This document shows, piece after piece, positions 1 to 11,830 of a DNA stretch of 64,000 nucleotides. The position numbers and the translations under genes are program-made. Under the pieces are notes generated by a model. That model was not told the DNA's origin. It was given only the letters and a program-made list of their open reading frames with translations, and ran no database searches. Numbering within the stretch: the stretch's first letter is position 1; the number at the start of each line of letters is the position of its first letter. The DNA comes from Peronospora farinosa (taxonomy: Eukaryota > Oomycota > Peronosporomycetes > Peronosporales > Peronosporaceae), in NCBI GenBank assembly GCA_947646735.1, contig CANTFK010000990.1, forward strand, positions 310,001 through 374,000, written 5' to 3'.

Positions 1-696
1 TTTCAAGAATTCTCTTAGATAGATGCTCCACTTCGTGCACTTAGTGCCGCCTTTGTATCTTCGAGGACTGCCTCACATCCAAGCGATGATAAGTTAAACT
101 CAAGGTTCGATCGATTGAGCACCATATCGGATAGATCTCCAGCCCTTAAAGATTAATAGAAAGCATCCACAGACATCGTCAAGCTCTAAAAACGCATTTA
201 ACGATGGAGAGACTTTAAGATCAACCGTACCATCTACGTCACATGTTTCTGTGATGAACAGGGTCCACAGATATTCACTGATATCACCACGTGATAAAAC
301 AGACGCTTTGCGTCTCGCAGACGCCATCTGGCGACGCTGCCGTCTCATTGACGAGACCGTACCTATGAAAGTACTCGGAATGTCTTCATCTCCAAGGTCG
401 TAGGTTTCCTCGACCTTAACCTGCTTTATACGACAGCCGATGTCATTATCAACATCCAGTGAGTCGTCACTATTTCAGGTGACATCACTAACAAGGTTAT
501 TGACCTTAACTTGCTCTATACGAGAGCCGATGTCATTACCGACATCCAGTAAATCGCATTTACAGCCAATATTACTTACATGGTCACTGACCTTAAAGTG
601 CTCTATACGAGAGCCGATGTCATTATCGACAGACAGTGAATCGCTATTACAGCCAATATCACTAACAAATTCTTCGACCTTCACGTTCTCTATACG
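1..696 (-). pseudogene. Gypsy relic, protease-RT linker segment
   Basis: This stretch reads on the minus strand as degraded Gypsy-type coding sequence. It is closely similar to 8160-8930, which lies next to a recognisable reverse-transcriptase fragment, so it most likely comes from the part of pol between protease and RT. No long open frame survives; the best pieces are 100-348 and 475-684. It contains a tandem peptide repeat (421-683) and stops where the 3' LTR of the next element begins. Its remaining part would lie outside the window on the left. Assignment to this pol segment is inference from the order in the second copy. Confidence 0.55.
421..683 (-). repeat. 87-bp tandem repeat coding a 29-residue unit, three copies
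   Basis: Three consecutive units of about 87-89 bp each hold a conserved core around GAGAGCCGATGTCATTA. Read on the minus strand each unit keeps the frame and gives a peptide of the type SDIGCNSDSL...NDIGSRIE..KV. The unit length is a multiple of three, which suggests expansion under a coding constraint. A more decayed version is present at 8570-8760. Confidence 0.7.
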
Positions 697-1012
697 TGTA
701 ACGGGATAAGGACCTGTAACCGTCTTGTATTAAAAGGGCTTTGTGAAAGCGCTTTTACTCAATTTGTAAATATAAATCTGTTTTATTTTTTGTTTAGTTC
801 TATTCGCAGTAAGTGCCAATATGTTCCCTGGCTCATGGAAACCACTCAATATGGAAGTCAATCTATTATTGGCTTATTGTTGGGGTCTGGCACCTTAACA
901 CACCAATAAAAAAATGACGCGTAGTATTTGGTATTAAAATTGTACTCAATGCCTCCTTATGTAATTATGTATCATCCTTATAACTACTAATGTTATAGGT
1001 CGCCCTATCACA
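697..1012 (-). repeat. 3' LTR of G1
   Basis: 316 bp from TGTAACGGGATAAGG to CCCTATCACA. It aligns along its full length to 7402-7706 and 48211-48525 with scattered substitutions and small indels. For the minus-strand element this is the 3' LTR. Confidence 0.8.
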
Positions 1013-1627
1013 TCACCCCTCACTTGAAGTTGCGCTTACCTCAACGTAAGCGCCGAACAGAGTAAGCTCCTTGTAGACCAACGCCATAACTTCGAACCTT
1101 CCGAATTAGATAGCATGGACCCTGGTAGTCCACGAACGGCATCTCTGACAGCCAGAACTGGAAACACTAAGCGACGATGCAAAGAGAGAAGGCGCCGCCG
1201 GTCCTGGATGGGGACTTGAAACCGCGGAGCTTGTATGGTCTGGAAGGTGCTGTCGCACCCGAGCCACTAAGGACTTCTTCACGCGGTACCGCACAGTGAG
1301 AGGCAAAGCGACGAATAATGCGTAAGCCGACGATGTGTTGTAGAAAGTTTGGTGTGCTTTCATCAGGCGCTGGAACGCGAGTCGATGTGAAAAATCGTCC
1401 TTCATATCCTGGTTTAGACGGTCGCGAGGGAACTCGTGATAGACACGCTATTTACAACCTGCGCCGACGCATCTGTAGCATGACTTGTGACAAGTATCAC
1501 CTTTGTTACGTCCACGTTCGTGAGGGGTGTCCAACGTTCATCATGGGGATATCGCGACCGGTCCGACAGGAATGGGACGACTTGGTGTGTACGCGGGGCA
1601 GGCCCGATCATATTTATATATGGATCT

Positions 1628-2540
1628 CTAGTTATAAGAGAAGTATCTCGGAGCTCCAGATATTTGAGCTAGGGCGAGTGAGAGTGCGTCCTTGCGATGA
1701 TGGTGGGTGTTCACGTAGTCGAGGTCGTCAACCGTATCATCCATATGCTCCCGAGCCTCGTAATAGGTATCGAAGTCGCTTCGATGGTCGTCGTGGTTTT
1801 GTTGCTCGCTAGCATTGCGGCTCGCGGGATCGGAGATGGAACCGGCAGCGTCGGTCGCGATCACCGTCTTTTTACGGAGCTCATAGTTTTCGATCACGTC
1901 TGAGACATCCGGAGTCAGCATACTCGATGGCTCCCATGTATCATCCGCCGGCGAAATTTCCAACCAGCGAACCCTATAATGTTTCTCGACATGGTTCTTC
2001 ATGGGCTCCGATTCAGAACTCGGCGCCTGGGGATTACGATCCTCGTGCTCTACAATTTGATCAATTATCTAGCGTCGTGCACCCGATGCATCGATCAAGG
2101 GAGGAGTAGCATCACGACGGAAGACCTCTGGCGATGAGTGCCGATTCTTGCAATCGAGCGCCTGTACAGTCGAATGAAAAGCTGCGTCATCTTCGCGCTG
2201 AAGCAAAGGAGTCAAAAAAACGCCCTACTTGATGCTCGTGAGATTGCTGAGAGAGCTCAAGATCTTGCAGTTGCTACGACTGAGGCTACTGAGCAGACTC
2301 GACGAAAGCCTCTAGTGCTGGTTAAGCGCCTACGTCAACATGAGACGACTGTGTTCGGAGAGCCCCAACGGATCGAGTCTGCACGCGTTCGGGCAGGACT
2401 TGGTCCCAGTCGTCGTCAGCGTCGTCGTTAAGGGATGTCGGATTTTGAGCCGGCACAGAAGAGCGGGGAAGATTCGAAGGGAGATCCGCCGGCAGGTAAG
2501 CCTTGAGGCGCCCGACGTAGAACGTCGGGTGCAAACGCAT
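1628..2540 (-). pseudogene. G1 pol C-terminus with chromodomain, broken
   Basis: At the upstream end (2322-2540) the frame contains HPTFYVGRLKAYLP, the usual Gypsy segment just after integrase. After a low-complexity linker with stops, 1628-2002 gives a chromodomain core (VRWLEISPADDTWEPSSML then VIENYEL) with its aromatic and acidic residues. Chromodomains of this clade are known to steer integration toward modified chromatin. The two pieces lie in different frames, so the domain is no longer joined to integrase. Plus-strand frames here look like shadows. Confidence 0.65.
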
Positions 2541-2559
2541 AGATGTAGGTATGTCTAGC

Positions 2560-4100
2560 GTTTAAGCGTCACCATGCACCTTAACAACCCAAAATGAGCC
2601 AATATATCTTGGCGCTAACTTATTAGCGCCCAAATTTGTCTCTGAGGTTTTCGGTAACTTACTTGTTGATAATAATACTCTGTCACCTTCTCGGAACGTC
2701 AACACATTCTTTCGACCTCTTCTGTCTGCATTCTACTTTTGCTTGTCGACTGCCTCTTGTAATGCATTACGCACAAAACGCGTGATTCCTTGTCGTACTA
2801 GCAGAAATTCGGTTACTGCAGCCGAACTTACAGGCGACGTATTCTCTTTTGGGGCAAAATTGGCAACGGTAGACGCGATGGAAAGCATCGCGTCAGGAGT
2901 AGATATGCCGTTGTCCACAAAGTTACCAGTATTAGGTGCATCGGCAGCAACCTTATGCGCATCGTAATCAATCATCAATAGTTTCGGCGCAATTCCATCC
3001 GTAGATACTCCCCCACCAAGCTTGGAGACAGGGTGCTATAAAGCTGAGAGAGAAAGCAGCGCCAGAACGCGAGGATGCCTCGCGTTGTTAACGAAAAAGG
3101 GGGTCAACCCGGTTGACGCATGGACAGCATTGTTGATTGCAAACTTTGCAAGTGGAAGGAACCAGCACTATGACGAGAATGATGTTGCATATCTGCGTAA
3201 GACATCTATGAGAACTCTATTCACACGCTTCGTTTGCCCATCCGTCTCTGGATGGGCCGCCGTAGACATAAGCAACCGCGTGCCTAATAGCTGGAATAAT
3301 TCGGCCCAGAAAGCCGAAGTGAAACGCGGGTCATGGTCCGAAACAATAGATTCTGGAAAGCCGTGATGCCTGAAGATAAGATCACTGAAGATCTTCGCTG
3401 TCGTCTCCGCCGTAATGTGGGCGGAGACCGGAGCAAAATGCACCATTTTGCTGAATCGATCCACTAGAACCAATACGCCCGTGCGTTTCTGTTCATCCGG
3501 TGGAAGGCCAAAGATAAAATCCATGCTGACCGAGCGCCAGGCTTCCGTAGCAATCGGAAGCGGACGCAATGGGGCTTGTGAAGACGGCGCGGGCTTCACA
3601 CGCTGACAGGTTTCACAGGAGCGCACCAATTTCTGGATGTACTTATACATTCGCGGCCAGAAAAATACGCGAGAAATAGCTGCAAACGTCTTCTCGCGAC
3701 CCAGGTGTCCGCCAGCTGGGCTGTCGTGAAATTCATAAACCAATCGGGCTCGAAGGTCGTCATCAGCAGGGATGAAGACACGCGGGGAATCAAAGACGTC
3801 CATCGTGTACGTCAGCAACGGACCGTCAAGCGCGTAACGCCTGATGTTGTCGCGTGTTGGCTTCGTCAACTTCGCGAGTAAAATCTCGCTCGGGTCCCTG
3901 AGATAGTTGATGATTCCTGCATATAAGGAATCATTCGCGTAGGATTCAACGATCTGAGCTCGGATCAACAGCACGGGTGTCGAAATCATCGCATTGAGCC
4001 CCAGCTCAGTACAACACGCACAGATATCTTCGTCGTCATCAAAACACTCCGTTTGATGACCATGTCGCGCCGAGGATCGTAATCAGGACGACGAGAAAGC
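2560..4100 (-). pseudogene. G1 integrase (pol fragment), catalytic Glu lost
   Basis: Integrase joins the cDNA copy to target DNA. The frame 3168-3989 (273 codons) shows the zinc-binding region (GHLGREKTF then CETCQRVKPAP), then MDFIFGLPP with the first catalytic Asp and SDHDPRF with the second. The third catalytic position, normally the Glu in DGQTERVNRV, reads DGQTKRVNRV here (codon about 3228-3230), so the catalytic triad is incomplete. A stop follows soon after, and the integrase C-terminal part continues in another frame at 2733-2978 (FVRNALQEAVDKQK). The element cannot make an active integrase from this copy. Confidence 0.8.
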
Positions 4101-4171
4101 GCGTCAGCGAGAATTTTATTCTTGCCAGGCTTGTAATGCACCACAAATTTATACTTCTAAAAAAATGACAA

Positions 4172-5400
4172 TCACCGTGCCATACGCTGGGACAAATGAG
4201 GACTCTTGACGGCGGTACGCAATGATGCGTGATCTGTGTAGATAGAAAACATCTTTTCGCCGAGCAAATATACTATAAACTTGATTAGCGCGTAACGCAT
4301 AGCCAAAAGTTCCTTGTCGTGTACCGGATAATTTTTCTTGGCAGGTTTCATCTGTCGTGATTGAAAACTCACGACGCGCTCTCGACCCTCGTCATCAAAT
4401 TGCATGAGGGCACATCTTATAACGAAATTGCTCGCGTCGCACACGACGTGGAATGGAGTAGAGCCATCAGGTAGCATTAGCACCGGTGCCTCGGAAAAGC
4501 TCTTCTTTACGGAGTCGAAGGCAGATTGATGTTCTGCCGTCCATAACCATACTGCATCTTTCTTGAGCAAAGTCGATGATGGCTGAATTAGCTCAGCATA
4601 GTTCTTTGTATACTTATGCAAGTAATTCGCCAGACCGAGCCATTGACGTAATTCAGTTTGGTTCCTGGGCGTTGGCCAGGAACAGATCGATGAGATCTTC
4701 TCAGGATCAGCGCGGAAACCTTCCTTGCTGACGTAGCAACCGAGTACTGGAATCTCGGGAGCGCAGAAGACACATTTATTCAAATTCGCATACAATTTAT
4801 TCTCGCGCATAACTTGAAATACCTGCTTCAAGTGTTGAAGGTGTACCTCCTAGCGCTGAGCTTTTGCTCAGCGCGACTGTGAACGAAAATGTCGTCAAAG
4901 TAGCTCGGTGCAAAGTCGCGAAGTGGGCGAAGTACTTGTGTCACCATCCGATTGAACGTAGCTGGAGCATTCTTAAGACCTTGTGGCATGACTAACCACC
5001 TTTAAAGCATCCCGCTTGGGGTGCTGATCGCGGTGAACGGAATGTCACTGTCCCTCATGAGCATCTGATAGAAATCGTCTGTCAGATCTGTGGCGCTGTA
5101 GATCTCGCTCCCGGACACGGTATTCTATACCATGTCTTTTCGAGGGATAGGCGTTTAAGCGATATAGTGGCGTCATTCAGCTTGTTGAAGGCGTGCACAA
5201 TGCGCCAACCGCCGGTGGCTTTCTTCACACAGAAAGTCGGGCTCGAATGTGGCGAGATACTCTCGCGGACATGGCCAGCCTTGCGGCGACCCTCGAAAAA
5301 ATTCATCAATAGCGATGAATTGGTCGCGCGGTAACGGCCACTGCCTAATCACGCAATATTTCGATCCTGGCACGAGATAGATCTCGTGCTGCACATCACG
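4172..5400 (-). pseudogene. G1 reverse transcriptase and RNase H, broken
   Basis: The fragment 5082-5394 reads HEIYLVPGSKYCVIRQWPL and similar Gypsy RT N-terminal sequence. The YFDD catalytic box lies at 4891-4902 in a stretch without a long frame. The frame 4172-4831 carries the RT thumb (WLGLANYLHKY) followed by the Gypsy RNase H core with VVCDASN, HDKELLAM and YTDHASLRTA. Stops and frameshifts around 4840-5090 separate the pieces, so no functional polymerase is encoded. Confidence 0.8.
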
Positions 5401-6278
5401 ATCCGCCGGAAGCTCAGCTGAAATTTTCTTTGGGAAAATATCGGCGTACTCACGGGCGATATCGTATACAGGGTTGCCTGAAGCACGAAGAGCATCCCAA
5501 GACTGTGCCGCGAAGCGCTCTTCGCGCGCTGATTTAGGCTCAACACTCTTTGGGCAAGCCTCCAGAACTTCTTTACTGGCTGCTTCGGAGGCTGAAATGA
5601 TGCAAAGTTGCTCGATGTAGTCGGCCTTGAGATCGCGAAGGGAATCTTTCCATGTAAGGTCTGACAGAGATGTGTCCTCTTTAGAATAGCACGGTGGGCT
5701 TGCTACCTCAATGTAGCGGCCACGATGTGGTGACCCCTCACATATTCAAGTGCACATACGGATACCATCACTACGGAATTACCTGCATCAGCATTTTGAC
5801 GTGAATGTCGTCGTCTCGGTAGATCGGCGTGCTTCTTTCTTGCGTTTTCTCTTGCTTCTCGATCCCCTGCTCGAGACTGGCACGTCGCTATCACAGGAGT
5901 AGAATGTACCGCCCTCTAGACGTGGGAGCTCTGTCTCCACCACGTCGGTCCATGCGGATCCATAGTCCGCCCATTCTCGTCTATCAAAGCGAAAGCTCGT
6001 CTTCGACCGCCTCGGTGACACTTTAAACCTCTGCTTGATCGATGTGTGTTTTCGCGGAGCTCCTGCTCGACCTCCTTGATATTAATTGGGAGCATCTAAA
6101 TAGCCGATGTGCCTGTATGCGGAAGCCCCTGCTCGACCACCGCGTTGTGCATTGAGAGCCCCTGTTCGACCGATGTCTTTGTATGCTCGGAGTGGTCGCT
6201 TCACTCCAGCAACGATGAGAGTGATAATAATCAGTCTCGAATCATCGCGAATGGTGGTGGCGTTGAAATGAGTATGAA
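5401..6278 (-). pseudogene. G1 protease-RT linker region, decayed
   Basis: Minus-strand coding remnants continue through this interval in several frames (for example 5788-6021, rich in Arg, Lys and Ser). It corresponds in position to the Gypsy protease and the linker before RT. I cannot point to an intact DSG/DTG protease motif, so only the position supports the assignment. Confidence 0.4.
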
Positions 6279-7283
6279 TCACATTGGGGATAGGAGACCG
6301 AGCTGCCACCTGAGTACTCGGTGCTTCATATCTGCTAGTAGGGCGCCCCGCGCCTTCTGGGACCGCTCGTTTTCTGGCGGGAACACCGACGACACAGCAT
6401 CTCCTCGGGAGACTGCTGTGTTCATATTCACCGGCGCTGGTGCTCGACATACAGCCGCACGATGGCCTGTCTTACCACAGCGAAAACATTTCATCGTGTT
6501 AGTATTGCGAATGTCGCGTCCTAATGATTTGCCGCTACCACGAATGGAATCGATTGCGTCAATTTCCATTGGCTCTGGGCCAGACGTCCGGGGATGTTGT
6601 GACGCTGCGTGCAGGTACGACGTAGCGACAGTGTAATCCTCACGAAGCGCGAGGGAAAATGCCTCCTCGAGGGACTTCGGATCAGCATGTGTGAGGCAGT
6701 AACGTGGTATGCCCTCCTTCATACCAAAAATAAAGACATGGAATTGTGAGGCCATGTCGATTGGCTGCGTGGTAATACAAGAAGCAAGGTTTCGTGTCTT
6801 CTGACGTAGTCACGCATCGACAGCTTTTCCTGTTTAAGTGAGAAGAATTTTGCACGCAAGTGAGATTAATCTTGGGAAGCCTGTAAACCCAGTCGTAAGA
6901 CACGCTGGATATCGTCTAAGGGAGGGAACTCCAACTCATCTACGACGAGCTCCCAAAATATTCATTCCTTGGCTTTGTCGAGAAGCGTATTAACAAAAAA
7001 TTATAGTTGGCCGTGGGAGCGTCTATCAATCGTGACGCTGTCGCAATATCGACCCTAGATATAAGCTTTCAAGGGAATCCGGACCGTCACAGGTGTATGA
7101 TGACGTCTTCATCATGATAGCTTCATGGTGCGAAGTGCGCGAGGGAGTCAATACTCGCCGATTCGCTTCGTCGAGCGCGCACACCATAAAGTCCTGGATG
7201 GCGGCACGTTGATCATCGGACGTCGCTGTGCTCAGCAGCGACGTCACAATAGTTTCACCGCGAGGCGATGTAGTGCCTGCCAC
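6279..7283 (-). pseudogene. G1 Gag, frameshifted
   Basis: Gag packages the element RNA into cytoplasmic particles. The frame 7026-7283 gives the Gag N-terminus and 6279-6755 the later part, which includes MASQFHVFIFGMKEGIP and PMEIDAI and ends with a CCHC zinc knuckle (CFRCGKTGHRAAVC, spacing C-x2-C-x4-H-x4-C). The segment between is present in other frames, so frameshifts break the gene. The same Gag N-terminal region appears at 47483-48210. Confidence 0.75.
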
Positions 7284-7381
7284 TCCACCAAGGTGAGATG
7301 TGGAAAATCAGAGTGTTCCAGCGAGACCGCTGGAGCCACCGAAGACTCTCCCATGTTCGTCTTGAATCTGTTCATTGGAAG

Positions 7382-7399
7382 GACTACGAAGTGCTACCA
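7382..7399 (-). promoter_or_regulatory. Primer-binding site of G1
   Basis: Just inside the 5' LTR, the minus strand reads TGGTAGCAC. The first eight bases, TGGTAGCA, could pair with a tRNA ending TGCTACCA, as initiator Met tRNAs of animals and fungi do. The same start is seen in GA, GB and the copy at 48202, so it is shared by two families. The exact tRNA is an inference. Confidence 0.5.
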
Positions 7400-7401
7400 G
7401 T

Positions 7402-7706
7402 TGTAACGGGCTAAAGACCCGTTACCGTCTTACACTAAAAGGGCGTTGAGGAAGCGCTCTTAATAAACTCGTAAATATAACTCTGTTTTATTTTTGTTTT
7501 AGTTTTAATTCGCAGTAAGTGCGAATATGTTCCCTAGCTCATGGGGTCCACTCAATATAAAGTCAATTTATTCGCTAATTATTGGGTCTGGCACCCTTAT
7601 AATAAAATGACGCGCAGTATCTATTATTTAAATACTACCCTATGCCTACTTATGTAATCAAGTATTTTTTCTATAATTACTTATGGCGATAGGTGACCCC
7701 ATTACA
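7402..7706 (-). repeat. 5' LTR of G1
   Basis: 305 bp, TGTAACGGGCTAAAG to CCCCATTACA on the plus strand, aligning with 697-1012. As the element reads on the minus strand, this copy would have held the promoter. Confidence 0.8.
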
Positions 7707-9014
7707 TTGGGCCATAACTTACCTTTTTAGGAGCATACCGCTCAAGTATTTACTACTGTGAGTGGAATATGGCTCACTTACATAAGTAATTGATATTATC
7801 CATCGACTAATCAGGTGCGCTGTACATGGTACAACCAACCATATTGTTCTGAAAAAAACTTTCTAGGAACTGGCGTCTGTGCAGAGGAAGCATGAACGAT
7901 ACAGCAATCACCATTCGGTTTCTTTACACAGAAGATATGCGAAACTTGTAAAAATTGCTCTTACCATACCCGCTGCGTGCTTTGCATGAAAGAACTCGTC
8001 AATAACGTCACACTGCTCTTTGGGTAAAGACCACTGCCGTGTTACGCAGTATTTTTTAGGAACCAAGTTAATCTCATGACGTACACCTCTATAGGAGAAG
8101 GAACAAACGGTGGATCATGAGACATCACGTCCTAAATTTCTTAACTAAAGGATAGTAAGGATCTTAAGGATTCTTCAATATAGATGATCTACTACGTGCA
8201 CTAGTTACCCTCTTTTTACTTTTTAATGAATGTTTCATTTCTAAGCGGGGATGAGTCCAATTCAAGTTCAGGCCAAATAAACACCCTATCAGATCGATCA
8301 CCAGCCTTCAAGGTTAATGAAACTCATTTACAGACATTTCGTCTAGCTCTAACGGAGTTTTAATGATTGGAGGGCCTCAAGGTCATCCTCACCATCAACA
8401 TCAGCCTTTTACTCCATTTTCATGGGTAAACAGATGATCGCTGATATCACTACGTAATAACGCAGACGCATTGCGTCTCGAAGCGTCCATTTGGAGAGGC
8501 TTACGTCTCACTAAAAAGACCGTACTTCTTGGACTACTCGGGATTCATCCATCACAAAGATGGAAGTTTTTTTGACCTTAACTTGCAATATATGAGAGCC
8601 GATGTCATTACTGACATATAGTGAGTCGCTTTCACGGCTAACATCACTATCATTTCTCCTGTCACTAGATTTCTTGACCTCAACTTTCTTTCTGCAAAAG
8701 CCGATGTCACCGACATCTAGTGATTCGCTATTACAGCCAACATCACTTGGTGGACTTATACGTGCCACTTCGTGCGCATCACTTGAGTCTGCCCCTTGAA
8801 GACTCGGCCATAGGCCAACACTTTTTTCAGCATTCAGTGACTCTTTATCATTAAAGTGTGGCGAAGCGAAAGAGTGAATTTGGCAAAGTGTGATCGCATA
8901 TTTTTCGATTAAGTCCAAAATGGCCAATATTGATGAATCGCGATCCCGCAGAAGAAGTTTCGAGACGATGGCAAATGGGATGGAAAATAGTGAATGGTGG
9001 AGTTTGCAGTTCTA
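7707..9014 (-). pseudogene. Second Gypsy relic of G1 type (linker and RT)
   Basis: About 7860-8120 on the minus strand gives decayed RT N-terminal sequence of the same type as 5173-5394 (a match to the RQWSLPKEQ region). The part 8160-8930 is homologous to 1-696. It includes a degenerate form of the 29-residue repeat, with units such as DVGCNSESLDV and YVSNDIGSHI in the frame 8511-8927. No LTR belonging to this relic is visible. The element is truncated at both ends and has no working gene. Confidence 0.55.
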
Positions 9015-9985
9015 TGTGGAGTTAACTATGGCCTAGAAATCACGCAATTGCGATCTCCGGTATAGTTCGATGGCGACCTGCGTGAACGCGATCGCTAATA
9101 AGGAGGATTGGTACATCCAAGTATGTGGAAGACGGTCTGGTGTGGGTTACGTTGCTTTGGAAGACTGGAATGAGGTGGATATGACATGTCATATAGATGT
9201 ACCATTTTACATGATCCTAGGAACGGTGAAGAGGAAAAGTCCAGCGGACCGCGATACGATACTAATTATTAGTACCGCGATCCGATACAAAAATGGTATT
9301 AGATCCGAGCGAGGTAGCGATCCAGATCGCGGCGATATTGGAGTGGACCACATTACAAGATCTGATTTCTCCAAAAGGGTGATACGTGGCAATAGATCTT
9401 GAGCTACATATAGGCAAGATCATAGGTTTTAGTATTTGATTGGTTAACATTAAACAGATTCAATTTTCTTCTAAGTACACGTGTCGACTTCTCTATTCTG
9501 GGCAGAATATTTGGCCTCCCGACGACGAGAATATCGACTACAAGTGCACCCTGGATTGTTTTGGCTAAGTGAAGGAATTCTCCACACAACAACTCAACTG
9601 CGATCGGACGCAGAAACAACAAGTAAGGGCAAGGCAAGCAAGTGCAGGACGGATCAAACGGTCAGAAGGTTATGCTTAAGTGGTCAGAAGATTTAAGCTT
9701 CGCCTTATTGACCTTTTGGGATCTATTGGTACGATCAACAAACAAGTACTCGGTCGATCTTGTAAAGATTTCCACAAGATCACCAAAGCACCTATTTCTA
9801 ATCCAATTAGGATCAGCATCGACTCAAGTCCACCGAGAAGAGAGCAGCTCGCCCTACCGACGGGTACACAAGGTGAGGAAGGCTATATACACGAAATCGG
9901 GGTACCCCCTCCGTTAGTTTGTCGTCCGGGCGCCAGTGGAGTGTTGGAATCGCATCAGCAATTTTGCAAATCCCACTCCACCACA
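9015..9985 (+). repeat. Diverged solo LTR of the GX family
   Basis: This 971-bp stretch begins TGTGGAG and ends CCCACTCCACCACA, the same termini as the GX LTRs (49953-51268 and 61925-63248). Shared internal blocks include CGACGGGTACACAAGGTGAG and CGGGGTACCCCCTCCG near the 3' end. The GC-rich tandem arrays of the GX LTRs are absent. No gag sequence follows and no target duplication is visible, so I read it as an old solo LTR. Confidence 0.6.
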
Positions 9986-10389
9986 AAAGTATCACTCGAC
10001 GGAGCTCGTGTCGTCTCACTATGTGTTGACGAGCACTACCATTGTTAAAATCAGATTTTAGTAACTCTGACACGCCAAATTATGAGTTACTAGAATCCTA
10101 CTCCAACAAATCGTCATAATTAAGGTTGTATTGAAGCTACAGCAACTTCTTAGCCAATAAATCTATACATATATAGAAGAGTAGTGTCGTTCCGTCTCCC
10201 TTATAGGTATTTAAATTGGCTGTATTGAGGCAGATCGTTATTCTGATTGGTAAACTTTGCATAATAATACGAGCAGATCTTTATAACAGAACTCAGCATC
10301 ATGAATCGGCACACAGGCTGTTTAATCAACAACTTAATTTTTTATATAATTTAAGTTACAGTTTTGGTCCGCGCGCACCTTTCAACGGG
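9986..10389. other. Unassigned spacer
   Basis: AT-rich sequence after the solo LTR. I see no open frame with recognisable similarity, no tRNA and no LTR terminus in it. Confidence 0.4.
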
Positions 10390-11830
10390 TCAACGTTTTG
10401 GTAATACTATGATAATATATGTTATTGTGCGTGACACGCCAATGTCTCGCACACTAATTGGCTTAGTCAGTGGCTCGCGCCAAAAGCGCTTTTGTTGTCT
10501 AGCGAAGGTGGGTTCATGACTATCTAAAGCTTCACAGCAAAAAATTGAGCTTTGTGCCAAAAAGTAAGACTTCCAGTCGATCCATGGCTTGTGACGTTCC
10601 ATATAAGCCAAACCGAGAATCAAGATCATAACTTGAGTCATAATCTAGGACGAGAGAGCGTTCTATGGCCAAAAACATTACGCCTAGGTTCAACGGAGCT
10701 TTAAGGACGGTAAATTCGCGAGACGGACTGTAAAATAAATCACCTTCTAGCGCTTTTAGCCCTTCAGCCTGCAGCGGACTCCCTTCAAAGAAACGGCGTG
10801 GGACGTAATTACCTAAATTGACCATAGCAAAGACTTAGTAGCTGCCAAAACAACTAACAAGCCTGGCTTGTACTCAGCCATCGGGGAGTCTTTTACGAAG
10901 TCTGGGGCTAAGCCCTCTTCACTTCTTTCTCCTACCGGATCTACAGCAATTTAATTCATTCCCAGTAGGGCGCCCTGCGCCTACTTGGATTCTGTTTTAT
11001 TTTCATACCAGCCCTTCGTCTAGGTGCAGGGTAACGGCTCTGCCGGAATTTGCTTCAACAAGGGCGAAAATACCTCGTGCTTTCACGCATGTAACCTATA
11101 CGGATACTACGTTGCTGCTCTGCTGCTTGAAGCTCAGCTTATACACTATCAGCATATCTAAGGTCCAAGGGCTCGGCTGCGTCAAGTAAACTCAGGTTAT
11201 ATCCATGGACACCGTATCAAGCCGCTGTAAAGGTGAGCTTAGCTGGTAATGCTTTATTCACCGCTTCTTCGAAGTCGAAAGCGGACACGAAAGACTTTTG
11301 TCCTAGCGACTCTGGTGCGGAGTCCTACCATTGAATTAGTTACTCGTGGGCCTTCTGAAAGAGTTCTAAGCTCTTTGAAATAGGCAGACAGCTACATTTA
11401 TTGTCGGGTTGCTAAGAACCGTGATCGCACGCGAAAAGCATGTTTATGCGGTGCGAACATACTTAGCATCTGGTGTTTAAGAAATTTAATGTGGGAAACA
11501 CGGCGTCTATAGACACATCGCATTTTATTGCCCACTTCTGGACCTACCATCAAAATTGGAATTGTCCAAGCCAGCTTGTTGCTGTTCAGACCTAAGCATA
11601 GCAGCGCTCATTGCCATTTACACTTCATGGATCCACAGAAAAAGGTTCTTATTTTCTACTCGTAGTCTTGAACCTAGACACAAGCCGGCGTTCCTTTGAA
11701 TTCTCATCGGCCACCGGAATGTAGCTTGTTGGGATTATGGATGCTATATATACATGGACCTATATAGCCTCAAGGCGTGCATCCAGCACTTCAGGGCTTA
11801 GGCCGTAATATGGTCAATTTATAAGACCCC
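10390..11830 (-). pseudogene. Very decayed Gypsy gag relic
   Basis: Read on the minus strand from about 11830 down, scattered peptide pieces resemble a Gypsy Gag. Fragments with Gag-like spacing lie around 11280-11400, a degenerate zinc-knuckle-like stretch lies near 11090-11000, and a frame at 10532-10825 follows where protease would be. Stops are frequent in every frame. The call rests on the order of weak matches rather than on an intact motif. Confidence 0.3.

Larger units (their letters stand above)
697..7706 (-). mobile_element. Gypsy LTR retrotransposon G1, decayed, full length
   Basis: Two similar LTRs (697-1012 and 7402-7706) bracket gag, RT, RNase H, integrase and chromodomain fragments, all on the minus strand and in Ty3/Gypsy order. 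The LTRs start TGTAACGGG and end near ATTACA on the plus strand. They have diverged visibly from one another and I see no target-site duplication, so the insertion is old. All coding parts carry stops or frameshifts. A third LTR of the family with a gag fragment is at 47483-48525. Confidence 0.85.

Noticed and set aside
421..683. CRISPR-like array
   Set aside because: Units are 87 bp, contiguous, diverged and in a coding frame; there are no repeat-spacer alternations and the genome is eukaryotic.
1318..2431. Plus-strand frames in G1 opposite the chromodomain and linker, as a further antisense gene
   Set aside because: Unlike GA/GB and GX, the frames are short, overlap many stops, and have no coiled coil; best explained as shadows.
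7702..7711. Target-site duplication for G1
   Set aside because: Flanks (TATACG before 697, TTGGG after 7706) do not match; both borders have probably decayed or recombined.
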